A model generated the notes under the pieces. The model was not told where the DNA came from, did no database searches, and was given only the letters and a program-made list of their open reading frames with translations. DNA of 44,165 bases, from IMG/VR virus record IMGVR_UViG_3300021963_000230, positions 1 to 44,165 of that record; one strand, 5' to 3'. Of the stretch, positions 30,663 through 38,327 are shown in pieces. Origin of the DNA: a virus. Every line of letters starts with the position of its first letter. Position 1 is the stretch's first letter. Both the position numbers and the translations under genes were made by a program.

Positions 30663-31274
30663 TCAAGCCAGGGCCGTGGGGTACTCGTTAAGGTTCTCCA
30701 GGATCATCTCCCGCAGCCGGTCGAAACCGTCGCGCCAGGGTGCGGCATCATCCCGGGCCGCGAACACGCACAGCCCCAGCTGCTGCAGCGTCCGCACACG
30801 GTCGGCAATGCTTTCGCCGCCCCAGTCTGCGCTGATGCCGTCACACTCCAGCTGACTGTGGTCGTCTTCTGAGATCAGCGGATAGTGCTCCAGGGCTTCC
30901 ACTGTCTCGATCACGTCAGCCGGAACCCGCAGCAAGTCCAGCACCACGCCGCGACCGTTCCAGCCGTAGCCAACTTCAAGGATCCCGCCATGGGGGTCTG
31001 GCGTGCTGGCAGGATCCGTGAGCACGCGGAAGTTCGAAAGCCCCACCAGCCCCGTGCGGCTGTAGTCGCTGTAGCCGCAGTAGGACGGCACGAAACCTAG
31101 GGAAACACCGCGCCAGCGTTCTGCTAGGCAAGTCTGGAGGTGTTCCTCGGGGGACTGGTGCCACTGGTGGCTGCAGTCTGTTTCGGGCTGGCCGTCGCGG
31201 ATCAGGACCCAGTGGCCGGAGCATCCGGCAAGACGGTCGACGCGCTCCAGGAGAGCGGGAGAGGCGGTTGGCAT
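30663..31274 (-). CDS. Hypothetical protein (203 aa)
   Basis: ATG 31274. Compact mixed alpha/beta protein with a Trp/His/Cys-rich start (RLAGCSGHWVLIRDGQPETD, CSHQWHQSPEEHLQTCLAER), a Gly/Tyr-rich middle (VPSYCGYSDYSRTGLVGLSN) and an acidic second half. No family recognised. It is the first gene of the leftward pair with the ArdA-like gene, 58 bases apart, so a host-takeover or antirestriction role is possible but unproven. Confidence 0.6.
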   Translation of the reverse strand: MPTASPALLERVDRLAGCSGHWVLIRDGQPETDCSHQWHQSPEEHLQTCLAERWRGVSLGFVPSYCGYSDYSRTGLVGLSNFRVLTDPASTPDPHGGILEVGYGWNGRGVVLDLLRVPADVIETVEALEHYPLISEDDHSQLECDGISADWGGESIADRVRTLQQLGLCVFAARDDAAPWRDGFDRLREMILENLNEYPTALA

Positions 31275-31344
31275 GGCAGGGTGTGCCGAAGTGCTCCCAT
31301 AGTGTATGTCACGGCTGGCGATTCCGCAAGCTTGCGCCCGGTGC

Positions 31345-31356
31345 TACTGTTACAGG
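31345..31356 (+). promoter_or_regulatory. Promoter-like element before the gene at 31390
   Basis: TACTGTTACAGG lies 34 bases before the ATG. It resembles the element TGTTACACT before the gene at 28930. Both precede rightward small genes and are followed by purine-rich ribosome-binding sites. No good -35 is visible. Confidence 0.3.
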
Positions 31357-31389
31357 TGAAGCCCTCAACCCAACCTAGGAGGCTCCCCA

Positions 31390-31602
31390 ATGAACCGACC
31401 CCTCGGGCCGCTCCAGCGGAACATGTTGGCCTTCTGCCAGCGCCACCCCGGACGCCACACGATCCACCCCGACCGCAAGACAATTAGGATCGCCCGCTCT
31501 CTTGAGGCCCGCGGGCTGCTGCATGTGACCGATTGCGGCATGTGCACCGCCAGCGGATGCCCCGTGCTGATGGTCCAGCTGGCGGAGGGGTGCCAGCCGT
31601 GA
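31390..31602 (+). CDS. Winged-helix-like small protein (70 aa)
   Basis: ATG 31390 with AGGAGG 7 bases upstream. Sequence GPLQRNMLAFCQRHPGRHTI, then TIRIARSLEARGLLHVTDCG and PVLMVQL: helix, helix, recognition helix (IARSLEARGLL) and wing, as in small wHTH regulators. Two Cys near the wing (CGMC) might bind metal. First gene of a two-gene operon ended by a strong terminator. Confidence 0.65.
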   Translation: MNRPLGPLQRNMLAFCQRHPGRHTIHPDRKTIRIARSLEARGLLHVTDCGMCTASGCPVLMVQLAEGCQP

Positions 31603-32021
31603 GCAACGGGGAATGGGCCACCGCCAGAGAACGGAAGCGTTCCAGGGAAGCGGAGCGGGAAGCTGCCCGCCGCCTGAAAATCGAGTGGGCTGACAAGCTG
31701 TGGTTAGCCCAGAACCACCCCTGTGATGATGCGGTGCTGGCGTGGCTGGCGGAGAATCGCGCCGAAGCTAGCAAGATCGGTTCCAGCCGTTGGAACCTGG
31801 AGACCTTGCCGGATTTACACGACCGGCAGCGGAAGCTACGGGCCGCCGAAGCGTTCCAGGCTGTTCTAGATCGCGCCAGTATCAGCCACCAAACCCTCAC
31901 CGCTGAGGCGGTGCTAGCGGCCGGCGGTTTTCCACAGAATCCCCAGCCGGAAGTTGTGGAAAACAAAAAACGCCGCGCACATGCCGGCAAGGCCCAGCCC
32001 TCCCGCAAACGTTCCAGCTGA
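31599..32021 (+). CDS. Hypothetical basic helical protein (140 aa)
   Basis: GTG 31599 overlaps the preceding stop (GTGA); the frame is open further upstream but the overlap start fits coupling. Strongly charged helices at the start (ARERKRSREAEREAARRLKI), a Trp-rich middle (EWADKLWLAQNHPCDDAVLA), and a basic tail (NKKRRAHAGKAQPSRKRSS). Function unknown; binding to nucleic acid is a guess from charge. Confidence 0.6.
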   Translation: MSNGEWATARERKRSREAEREAARRLKIEWADKLWLAQNHPCDDAVLAWLAENRAEASKIGSSRWNLETLPDLHDRQRKLRAAEAFQAVLDRASISHQTLTAEAVLAAGGFPQNPQPEVVENKKRRAHAGKAQPSRKRSS

Positions 32022-32027
32022 TGCCCC

Positions 32028-32056
32028 AGCCCTCACCCTCAGCGGTGGGGGCTTTT
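32028..32056 (+). terminator. Rho-independent terminator of the rightward two-gene operon
   Basis: AGCCCTCACC pairs over 10 bp (one G-U) with GGTGGGGGCT around loop CTCAGC, followed by TTTTGC. It starts 7 bases after the stop at 32021. Confidence 0.85.
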
Positions 32057-32075
32057 GCGGATCTCACAATGAGAC

Positions 32076-32240
32076 TCAGTTGCGACGCTTGCCGATGCTT
32101 TCCAGCTGCTGACCGTCGGGCTCCGCATCACCCGCCAGTTCATACAGGGCCGCAATGCCTAGGAACGCACCAGCGAGAACTAAAGCCGTGGCAAGTAGGC
32201 CCATGAATGGCTTTTCGTCGAGGCCGTTAGGCCGAGACAT
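32076..32240 (-). CDS. Single-span membrane protein (54 aa)
   Basis: ATG 32240. Polar N-terminus (MSRPNGLDEK), one hydrophobic helix PFMGLLATALVLAGAFLGIA (residues 11-30), and a charged acidic-then-basic tail ending SIGKRRN. The upstream region carries three copies of CATGAATGG, and a fourth lies inside the coding sequence. A reading frame on the opposite strand (32021-32206) is low-complexity and judged a shadow. Function unknown. Confidence 0.55.
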   Translation of the reverse strand: MSRPNGLDEKPFMGLLATALVLAGAFLGIAALYELAGDAEPDGQQLESIGKRRN

Positions 32241-32292
32241 GAATGGCGATTAGTCCCAGCATGAATGGGTTTCTTTCATGCTGCATGAATGG
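32202..32292. repeat. Four direct copies of CATGAATGG
   Basis: Copies start at 32202, 32238, 32260 and 32284, so spacing is 36, 22 and 24 bases. Three lie in the promoter region of the gene at 32240. Right after them GTCTCAG-G-CTGAGAC forms a perfect inverted repeat. Likely regulatory binding sites or iterons; see findings. Confidence 0.6.
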
Positions 32293-32296
32293 CGTC

Positions 32297-33139
32297 TCAG
32301 GCTGAGACTTGAGTGGGATTCTGGAGAGCGGAGTAATACTGCTCTACCCGTGCGAGGAACGAGCACTCGGCCTGCTGCAGTTCTTCGGGGGTCATCCAGT
32401 GAATGTTTGGCGCTCCACAGCGGCGGGCTAAGACAATCACAGCTCCTGTCGGTTCCAGTCCGGTCAGGTGTTTGAGGCCGAGGCTGTAAGCCCCACACTG
32501 GTCGATATAGCTATGGCCGGGTGGTAAACGTTCCAGGCCATCTTCATCTTTTTTAGTTTTACGCCCGACGCTGGTTTTCCAGTCAGCAACAACGATGGAG
32601 TTGTTTTTGAATCCCAGCAGGGCATCTGCCGTTCCAGCAAAACCTGCCGGGTGGTGAATGGAAAATTCGCTGGCGAAAATTTCGGTGACGTTTTCGGCGA
32701 TCCAGTCGGAGAGACTGCGGGCGTAGCCGGATGCGCTCCAGCCAACACGGGGGACGTTTGGCCTCACCCGTTTGAGTGCCCATTGCGTGATTGGCGAGGG
32801 AATCCGGGCCAGCCCTTGATCGTCCCAGCGGATGGCGTTGCGCTTGTTTGCAGTGGAGCGTGCCAGCTGTTGGGCAGTTTTGAGGAGATACTCAGCCTGG
32901 CTGTGGGCCATGTTGCCTCGGGTGGCGGCAACGTTGCGCTGGCAGCTTGCTTCCACTGGTCCCAGGCGAGCTTCCCAACGCTCCAGCCCGGTTTTGTCGC
33001 TTGTTTCCTTCAGGATGTGTGTAACACTATGGTATACATTACCTTTGATGTCCCGGTAGACCCGGAAGGGGCCACTGTTGTCTTGCTCCAGCCTCCATTT
33101 ACGCAGTCCTGCCAAGGTGTCTTGCGTATTGGAAGGCAT
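32297..33139 (-). CDS. PD-(D/E)XK exonuclease (RecB/Cas4-like, about 280 aa)
   Basis: ATG 33139 preferred; TTG 33157 would add six residues. Catalytic core: helix with HSQAEYLL, GFAGTADALLGF at 172-183 (Asp178) and IVVADWKTS at 188-196 (Asp192, Lys194), numbered from TTG. Then a QCGAYSLGLKH helix with the conserved Gln/Tyr of RecB-like nucleases. Probably a 5'-3' exonuclease for recombination or replication, working with the nearby candidate ssDNA-binding protein. The HNH gene upstream sits between the two. Confidence 0.85.
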   Translation of the reverse strand: MPSNTQDTLAGLRKWRLEQDNSGPFRVYRDIKGNVYHSVTHILKETSDKTGLERWEARLGPVEASCQRNVAATRGNMAHSQAEYLLKTAQQLARSTANKRNAIRWDDQGLARIPSPITQWALKRVRPNVPRVGWSASGYARSLSDWIAENVTEIFASEFSIHHPAGFAGTADALLGFKNNSIVVADWKTSVGRKTKKDEDGLERLPPGHSYIDQCGAYSLGLKHLTGLEPTGAVIVLARRCGAPNIHWMTPEELQQAECSFLARVEQYYSALQNPTQVSA

Positions 33140-33162
33140 TTGAATAGTTTGTCCCAAAACTA

Positions 33163-33645
33163 CTATACCACTGCAAATTCGCCGTAAAGCTCGATGGCGG
33201 CTTTTTTATACGCGGCGTGAGCTTCCTCTGGGGTTGCATAGCTTCCCAAAGGGACCCACTTCAAATTCACCCGGATTCGGGCGTACCAGCGGTTTCCGGT
33301 TTTTACATAGCCTTTTGCCGCTCTGTTGTGTCTGTTTTGTGTGCCAGTAGCTAAACGTAGGTTCCAGTGCCTGTTGTCGTGTTTGATGCGGTTGATGTGG
33401 TCGATGTGCATTACTCCAGGATCCGCGCCCGTAACCCACTTCCAGACGATTCTGTGATTTGTGTAGTTACGTTGCCTCCAACAAATTTCGTAGTAACCAC
33501 GGGGTTTTAGGCATCCGGCTACATCACCGGCACGAACACGCCTGCCTGTGCTTACTCGCCAGATAAGTTCGCCGGTTAAAGGCTTGTACTCAAACAGCTC
33601 CCACAACTCTTCCGCAGTCGGTAGGGGCTTGTATGCTTTCGCCAT
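33163..33645 (-). CDS. Homing endonuclease, HNH_3 plus AP2 domain (160 aa)
   Basis: ATG 33645 at the conserved AGGCG-ATG after the hairpin leader. HNH core: NHRIVWKWVTGADPG (His64), MHIDHINRIKHDNRHWNL at 79-96 (His80, Asp82, His83, Asn91). AP2-type DNA-binding domain at 112-155: GYVKTGNRWYARIRVNLKW, VPLGSYATPEEAHAAYKKAA. N-terminal 45 residues match those of the gene at 43424 (KPLP..E, L-G-E/K-L-I/Y-W). Inserted between exonuclease and ssDNA-binding genes, typical of homing near replication genes. Confidence 0.92.
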   Translation of the reverse strand: MAKAYKPLPTAEELWELFEYKPLTGELIWRVSTGRRVRAGDVAGCLKPRGYYEICWRQRNYTNHRIVWKWVTGADPGVMHIDHINRIKHDNRHWNLRLATGTQNRHNRAAKGYVKTGNRWYARIRVNLKWVPLGSYATPEEAHAAYKKAAIELYGEFAVV

Positions 33646-33709
33646 CGCCTATTCCTGGTAGGTGGTCGGGGGCAGGGTGTTGGAAGCACCGCTGCCCCAC
33701 CATTTTACC
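33646..33709 (-). ncRNA. Conserved hairpin leader of homing endonuclease (copy B)
   Basis: Read leftward: flank GGTAAAATGGT, stem GGGGCAG (33698-33692) with CTGCCCC (33675-33669), bulged C, inner stem GGTG/CACC, loop CTTCCAA, then 23 bases CGACCACCTACC...AGGCG and ATG 33645. Compared with copy A at 43361, two base pairs have changed on both sides (T-A to A-T, C-G to T-A), so pairing is kept. It starts directly after the stop of the ssDNA-binding gene. Confidence 0.7.
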
Positions 33710-33711
33710 TA

Positions 33712-34293
33712 CTAGGCAGGCTTAAACGGATTGGCGCCTGTTAGTAAGCGCGAAATGTCGAAGCCTTCCGATTTGGCCTCAATCCAGGCCGAATCAATGT
33801 GTTCCTGTGAACCACGCTTGCGGGGGACGGGGCGGACGGTGTACTCGGTGAGCAGGCCGCTGCCCTTCTTACTGATCGTGAAGTCCCACTCCAGCAGGTT
33901 TTCGTAGTCCTCCATTTGGGAGATCTGGTCGATTTCCTTGAGGATGGACTTCTGGGTGATCTGCAGGACCTGGACTTTGCCGGACTCGTAGTTGTAGACC
34001 GGGCAGGCGATGGCGAACTTCACGTCGGCGGTGCCAGGGCCGCCGCGGCCTTCGCGGGGCTCGAACTCGCCCATCTCAGTCGTCACGTCCTCGATGGTGG
34101 GCTCGTAGTCGAAGCGGAAGGGCTTCGAGGCGCCGTTGGCTTGGCCCCAGCACTCGTAAAACTCCAGGGGTTCGTCGGTAAGGAGGGCGAACCGCACGGA
34201 GCCGCCGTCGGGGAGCTTGCTGAGGCTGAGGTAGCCGCCGCCGGTGCTGTTGGAAGTAACAGCAGCAGAGGCTTGCTTGGAAAGGAAAGGCAT
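33712..34293 (-). CDS. Candidate single-stranded-DNA-binding protein (193 aa)
   Basis: ATG 34293 after AGGAAAC. The sequence has a zone of alternating strands (DGGSVRFALLTDEPLEFYEC, VKFAIACPVYNYESGKVQVL), then TQKSILKEIDQISQMEDYEN, WDFTISKKGSGLLTEYTVRP, and an end GFDISRLLTGANPF. The VQVL-I-T-Q-KSI and W-D-F-T-I-S-K-x-G pattern resembles phage OB-fold SSB proteins related to T4 gp32-type cores. Neighbouring exonuclease and primase-helicase fit. No acidic tail of bacterial SSB type is present. Confidence 0.6.
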   Translation of the reverse strand: MPFLSKQASAAVTSNSTGGGYLSLSKLPDGGSVRFALLTDEPLEFYECWGQANGASKPFRFDYEPTIEDVTTEMGEFEPREGRGGPGTADVKFAIACPVYNYESGKVQVLQITQKSILKEIDQISQMEDYENLLEWDFTISKKGSGLLTEYTVRPVPRKRGSQEHIDSAWIEAKSEGFDISRLLTGANPFKPA

Positions 34294-34439
34294 TGGTGTT
34301 TCCTGTGTTTTGGTGGTCGCCCGAGGGCAACGTGCAACACACTAACACGGGATTGACGCCGCGGCTAGCCTAGTAAAACGCCCCAGCCGCGGAAGGCGGC
34401 CAGGGCGCAAGTCAAACATTCCTGTAGGAGTCTAACACT
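34294..34439. promoter_or_regulatory. Divergent promoter region between SSB-like and primase-helicase genes
   Basis: 146 bases separate leftward and rightward starts. Rightward, TTGACG (34353-34358) could be a -35 but a matching -10 (TAAAAC at 34374-34379) is only 15 bases away. A hairpin (GCCGC/GCGGC with outer CGCCC/GGGCG, 34379-34407) follows. TAGGAG 9 bases before GTG 34440 is a clear ribosome-binding site. Confidence 0.4.
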
Positions 34440-36863
34440 GTGTCTCGTGCGACGCAAGATTTGCTGGCTTTTGTGCGCCAGTTACCTGACGGCTTTGCTT
34501 ACGCCCCTATTTACGCCAAGGGTGAGGTTCTGCCTTCAGGCTCTGTAAGCAAGGGTAAGACCCCAACAAAGCGCAGCCATGACACGGTGATGAGCCCGGC
34601 TGACGTTGCGCTTCAGATCGAGCGGCAACCCGGAGTGTTCCAAGCGGTTGGTGTTTTTACCGGCGGTCGCAGCATGGGACTTGTGATTCTTGATGTGGAT
34701 CGCAATCTCAGCCGTCTCAAAAAGAAGTGGGGAGAGACGCTGGAAGGTGCGCCGGTGGTTACGAGCACCAAGGCCAATGCGGCGAAGTATCTGTTCCGCG
34801 TCCCAGAGGCTCTGTGGGGCTCGGTGCAAGGTTTTGGGTTGTCGGATACCGGCGCGGGCTACGAGGTCCTCTGGGGCCGTCAGGGGGTCATCTACGGGGC
34901 TTATCCGGGCTCCAGCGATGGGAAGGCGCCGGAAGGTTCTTATGGCTTTCAGGGCGATCTGGAGGCCATCCCAGAGGCTCCAGGGTGGTTGTTGGCGGAG
35001 ATGAAGGAGCGGGCGGGCAAAGGTATTGAAGATGCTGGCTTTATTCGGAATCGCAAGGCGCTTGATTTTTCGGATCGGGATCCAGCTGAGGTGGCTGAGA
35101 TTATCCAGTCCGCTTTGAAAGTCATTCCGGGGCAGGGCGCTGGCAGCCGGGACCACTGGGTGAAGGTGGGGATGGCGATCCACAGCGAACTGCCGAATGA
35201 TCTCGGTTTAACGCTGTGGTCAGCTTGGTCTGCTGAGGATCCAGAGTTTTCACAGGATTGGCAAGAGGGCAATCCCTGTGACGCTGCGTGGAAAAGTTTT
35301 CGTAAGGGGCCGGTGAGCCTGGGGACGCTGTTCTGGATGGCGGACCAGCAGATGCCGGGCCGGCTGTGGTTGGCGGAGGATCTGCGGAAGGTCGTGATGC
35401 AGCTGGAGGTGGATGCCTCACCCGAACAGCTGCCGCGATTTACCGAAATCATGCTGGCTACTCGGGAGGCGCTCCAGCTGGAAAATCCGGCTGAGCAAAA
35501 GTACGAGCTTCACAAGATCGCGTACAAAGCCAAGATGCGCGACGCTTTTGAGCTGGAGAAGATGTATGTCGATCAAGTCCAGTATGAGTCTCAAGCTGAG
35601 ACGATGACGGTGGCTGAGTTGCTCCAGCAGGATTTTGAGCGCAGCTACTTGATCCCGGATCTGTTGCCTAATCCTGCGGTGGTGCTGATTTACGGCGCTG
35701 GCGGTGATGGCAAGTCGATGGCGGCTTGGACTCTTGCGAAACACGTTGCGACTGGCGCTCCCTTTGTCATCAGGGGGCATCACGTTCCGGTGCAGCAGGG
35801 TCCTGTGTTGCTTCTGAACGGTGATCAGCCGCTGGTGCAGATGCAGGAGCAGCTCCAAGAAATTGAGATGCCGGCTGATGCGCCTGTGACTTTGAGGACT
35901 GATTGGACGCTCCAGTCGTATGCGCGTTTCCAGCGGCTTATGGAGCGGCTCAAGCCCAAGTTGGTGGTGATCGACTCGCTGATTGGCTGCTCTGGTGGTC
36001 GGGCTTTTGATGAAAACAAGTCCGACTTCGCTACGCCGCTGTACTGGCTGACACGTAACAACGGCGTGTTGTTTCCGGCAACCACCATCCTGATCATTCA
36101 CCACGCCAACAAAACCGGCGGGTTTAGGGGAACCAGTGCCATTCGGGATGCCGTTGATGAAACCTGGAGCTTGAAGCGGCCCAGTGACAAGCAGGTGGAG
36201 CAGACCGGGCCTAACACCCGGATTATCACCATTGAAAAATCCCGGTCTGGTCGTGGTGGCACCAGCCTGCTGCTGCGTCAGGAAGCCGATCTGAGCTTCA
36301 CGCTGTCCGATTGGACCCCGGAGGTCGATCCGGCTGAATCGACGCCTTCTGGGGTCACTGACAGGGTGCTCCAGCGCCTTCGTGTGGTTTACCCGGCCGG
36401 TAAGACCCGTGAGGAGCTGAATAGTGATGCAGTGTGCGGCGGCAGCGTGGCCGCAATCAGGAAGTCGCTCCAGCGTCTGGAGAAGCGTGGGCTCATCCAA
36501 GTTTCTGAGGTTTTGCCTGCTGGAAAGGGAGGTCGTCCAGTCAATGTGTACCAGGCAGTAGTAGCTCTCTCGCGGGGAGAGGGTGAAAAAGAGTGTCCCC
36601 TAGACCAAACCACCAGTATTTGCAGTGGATCTGCAATGGGACACACCCCTGTTTCGGAGGCAGAGTGTCCCACATCAGAAAGCACAAGGAAGACTGGTGG
36701 GACACGGGCTCGAAAATCCAAGCCCTGTCCCATTGCTGATCCGTTGCAGGACAAGGGATCTGAGCAAGTGGACACCTCTGAGATATATCCCCGCGTGCGC
36801 GAGGAGCGTTCGGAGGCAGAACTCAGCACCCTGATGGAGGAAGCCGCACGGCTTTGGGACTGA
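34440..36863 (+). CDS. Primase-polymerase / RepA-like helicase fusion (807 aa)
   Basis: GTG start with TAGGAG. N-terminal about 170 residues resemble a bifunctional primase-polymerase (Prim-Pol) domain: GVFTGGRSMGLVILDVDRNL, KYLFRVPE, YEVLWGRQGVIYGAYP. A PriCT-2-like linker (DHWVKVGMAIHSELPNDLGL, LWSAWSAEDPEF) spans about 230-300. The RecA-fold helicase has Walker A YGAGGDGKSMA (Gly419-Ser426), Walker B LVVIDSLIG (Asp512) and IIHHANKTGGFRGTSAIRDA. A winged-helix part follows (TREELNSDAVCGGSVAAIRK). The last 120 residues are disordered, Ser/Thr/Glu-rich. Initiates and unwinds at the replication fork. Confidence 0.85.
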   Translation: MSRATQDLLAFVRQLPDGFAYAPIYAKGEVLPSGSVSKGKTPTKRSHDTVMSPADVALQIERQPGVFQAVGVFTGGRSMGLVILDVDRNLSRLKKKWGETLEGAPVVTSTKANAAKYLFRVPEALWGSVQGFGLSDTGAGYEVLWGRQGVIYGAYPGSSDGKAPEGSYGFQGDLEAIPEAPGWLLAEMKERAGKGIEDAGFIRNRKALDFSDRDPAEVAEIIQSALKVIPGQGAGSRDHWVKVGMAIHSELPNDLGLTLWSAWSAEDPEFSQDWQEGNPCDAAWKSFRKGPVSLGTLFWMADQQMPGRLWLAEDLRKVVMQLEVDASPEQLPRFTEIMLATREALQLENPAEQKYELHKIAYKAKMRDAFELEKMYVDQVQYESQAETMTVAELLQQDFERSYLIPDLLPNPAVVLIYGAGGDGKSMAAWTLAKHVATGAPFVIRGHHVPVQQGPVLLLNGDQPLVQMQEQLQEIEMPADAPVTLRTDWTLQSYARFQRLMERLKPKLVVIDSLIGCSGGRAFDENKSDFATPLYWLTRNNGVLFPATTILIIHHANKTGGFRGTSAIRDAVDETWSLKRPSDKQVEQTGPNTRIITIEKSRSGRGGTSLLLRQEADLSFTLSDWTPEVDPAESTPSGVTDRVLQRLRVVYPAGKTREELNSDAVCGGSVAAIRKSLQRLEKRGLIQVSEVLPAGKGGRPVNVYQAVVALSRGEGEKECPLDQTTSICSGSAMGHTPVSEAECPTSESTRKTGGTRARKSKPCPIADPLQDKGSEQVDTSEIYPRVREERSEAELSTLMEEAARLWD

Positions 36864-37207
36864 TGGACAAGTTCAGACCGCCTAACTTTTTCCTAGGGCT
36901 CATGCGGGTTGCCGCGTGGCTGATCTGGAGAGACACCGTGGCTAAACCTGAACCGCCTCAGCCGAAGCGCCCCAGGAAGCCAACATTGGGTTACACCGTC
37001 GGTGACATCCCCTTCGACCTGCTGGCCGTGGTCCGCGTTCAGTGGTATCGGAGGGGCCGGGCGTACGAGGTTGAGGAGTACCAGATCGAGGAGTGCCCTG
37101 ATGCCCATGGGCAGTTCCACTACATCGTTGGAACGGCGCTGAAGCAGGGTGCTGACGTCTGCGTTCTGACCCAGTACCAGCCAGAAGACCTGGGGGTGCC
37201 GACGTGA
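36863..37207 (+). CDS. Hypothetical protein with N-terminal apolar helix (114 aa)
   Basis: ATG 36863 shares its A with the primase-helicase stop (TGATG). Residues 7-23 (PNFFLGLMRVAAWLIWR) are amphipathic or membrane-associated. A basic linker KPEPPQPKRPRKPTLGYTVG is followed by a beta-type domain (FDLLAVVRVQWYRRGRAYEV, then EEYQIEECPDAHGQFHYIVG). Function unknown; coupled to the replication gene. Confidence 0.6.
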   Translation: MDKFRPPNFFLGLMRVAAWLIWRDTVAKPEPPQPKRPRKPTLGYTVGDIPFDLLAVVRVQWYRRGRAYEVEEYQIEECPDAHGQFHYIVGTALKQGADVCVLTQYQPEDLGVPT

Positions 37208-37290
37208 TTCCGCCGGTGGTGGTCTTCGGGCTGACGTGGCTGCTGGGGATGCTGGCGGCCACCATCTACCTCACCCAATGGGCCACATGA
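37204..37290 (+). CDS. Tiny membrane peptide (28 aa), GTG start
   Basis: GTG 37204 overlaps the previous stop (GTGA). Sequence IPPVVVFGLTWLLGMLAATI plus a short end: one apolar helix. It is followed by a terminator, so it closes the operon. Length is minimal, but the coupling and composition support translation. Confidence 0.4.
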   Translation: MIPPVVVFGLTWLLGMLAATIYLTQWAT

Positions 37291-37341
37291 AGAATTGCAA
37301 CAGCCCGGCTGGACGCTCAGCTGGCTGTGTGCAACAGTAAG

Positions 37342-37370
37342 GGCACGCCCGCAACGGCGTGCCTTTTATT
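37342..37370 (+). terminator. Rho-independent terminator
   Basis: GGCACGCC, loop CGCAAC, GGCGTGCC, then TTTTATT. It ends the primase-helicase operon 52 bases after the last stop. Confidence 0.9.
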
Positions 37371-37380
37371 ACTGATTGAC

Positions 37381-37626
37381 ATGGACGATTTCACCTGCAC
37401 CAAAGTCGACAACACCAAGCTGAGCCCGTGGTACTTCGCCGTCCACTGGGCCGGAATTTACCTCCAAGAAAAAATCGTCGAAAGCGAGCGTCTTGGTTTG
37501 GTAGAACCGACCTATGACGTGCTCCAGCTCAAGCAGCTTCAAGACTTGGAACAGTTTTTGAAGATGAGCTGGGATCAGTGGATGGATGCCATTGAAGCCC
37601 GCCAAACTGCTACGGAGGCCAAATGA
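37381..37626 (+). CDS. Hypothetical protein (81 aa)
   Basis: ATG 37381 just downstream of the terminator; upstream in-frame starts would lie in the hairpin. Sequence DDFTCTKVDNTKLSPWYFAV then HWAGIYLQEKIVESERLGLV and a helical end LQDLEQFLKMSWDQWMDAIE. No good Shine-Dalgarno sequence is visible. Overlaps the next gene by ATGA. Function unknown. Confidence 0.6.
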   Translation: MDDFTCTKVDNTKLSPWYFAVHWAGIYLQEKIVESERLGLVEPTYDVLQLKQLQDLEQFLKMSWDQWMDAIEARQTATEAK

Positions 37627-37886
37627 GCCAGGTACTAGAAATTGAGGATCTGTGGTTTGAGGATGGCGGCACCCGCATTGTTGTTGATGCCGTTGTTGAC
37701 GGCATGGTTGTGGTCCACGCGCAGACGCACCTCGATCCACCAGAGTGGGGGCCTGCCTTGTGCCGAGGCTCCTTCTACCTTCACGAAGAGGATCTGATCC
37801 CCGCCAGCGATGACGGACTCCGCAAACTCCTCTCCGAGCGAATCGACGACTGGGCCCCGCTCGACACGTCTGATTGGGACGACTGA
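37623..37886 (+). CDS. Hypothetical acidic protein (87 aa)
   Basis: ATG 37623 overlaps the preceding stop (ATGA). Beta-rich first half (IEDLWFEDGGTRIVVDAVVD, GMVVVHAQTHLDPPEWGPAL), then an acidic helical end (KLLSERIDDWAPLDTSDWDD). Function unknown. Part of a run of six closely overlapping micro-genes in the early arm. Confidence 0.6.
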   Translation: MSQVLEIEDLWFEDGGTRIVVDAVVDGMVVVHAQTHLDPPEWGPALCRGSFYLHEEDLIPASDDGLRKLLSERIDDWAPLDTSDWDD

Positions 37887-38136
37887 AGCCCGCGAGCTTC
37901 GGAACGAGCCCGATTACGACGACTGGGAATACGGCACCGAGCCGATCCCCGGCGACACGCACTGGGTCCGCGCCAAAACGTTGACCCAGCTGTATCGTCA
38001 CCTGATCTACGTGTTTGCCACCAGCGACACGATCTGCTCCAGCAGACTCGCCAAGCTGGCCATCCACGAGATTCTCAAGTTGCGTCTCACGGATCTCACC
38101 CGGTTACGCCACCAAGACCCAAGGTATTTCGCATGA
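37810..38136 (+). CDS. Hypothetical protein with long upstream overlap (up to 108 aa)
   Basis: The only ATG in frame (37810) overlaps the preceding gene by 77 bases. The first 25 residues (TDSANSSPSESTTGPRSTRL) look like shadow sequence, so translation may start at a non-ATG codon near 37870-37890. The part TEARELRNEPDYDDWEYGTE, then HWVRAKTLTQLYRHLIYVFA and AIHEILKLRLTDLTRLRH, is clearly protein-like. The exact start is unresolved. Confidence 0.5.
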   Translation: MTDSANSSPSESTTGPRSTRLIGTTEARELRNEPDYDDWEYGTEPIPGDTHWVRAKTLTQLYRHLIYVFATSDTICSSRLAKLAIHEILKLRLTDLTRLRHQDPRYFA

Positions 38137-38327
38137 ACTTTGACTGGTACAACGATTACTATCGGCAGTCCCGGGGTTACGGCCCCGGTGAAATCGCCGA
38201 TTTCTATCGGCAACCTGCTAAACCCTCCACCTCCGTTCCAAGGGAATTTCAAGGGCGTTTTGCGACGCCTGCTGAATACGACGCTTGGGTGCGCGAGCGT
38301 TGGAGCCTCTACACCAACGGCTATTGA
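38133..38327 (+). CDS. Hypothetical protein (64 aa), Tyr-rich
   Basis: ATG 38133 overlaps the preceding stop (ATGA). Aromatic-rich: MNFDWYNDYYRQSRGYGPGE, IADFYRQPAKPSTSV, ending ERWSLYTNGY. Function unknown. Neighbour overlap at both ends argues for real translation. Confidence 0.55.
   Translation: MNFDWYNDYYRQSRGYGPGEIADFYRQPAKPSTSVPREFQGRFATPAEYDAWVRERWSLYTNGY

Noticed and set aside
32021-32206. Rightward ORF of 61 codons
   Set aside because: It begins inside a terminator, is Pro/His-rich without pattern, and overlaps a better minus-strand membrane protein gene.
35418-36500. 360-codon minus-strand frame opposite the primase-helicase
   Set aside because: The plus strand has Walker motifs and domain order; the opposite frame has no recognisable pattern.
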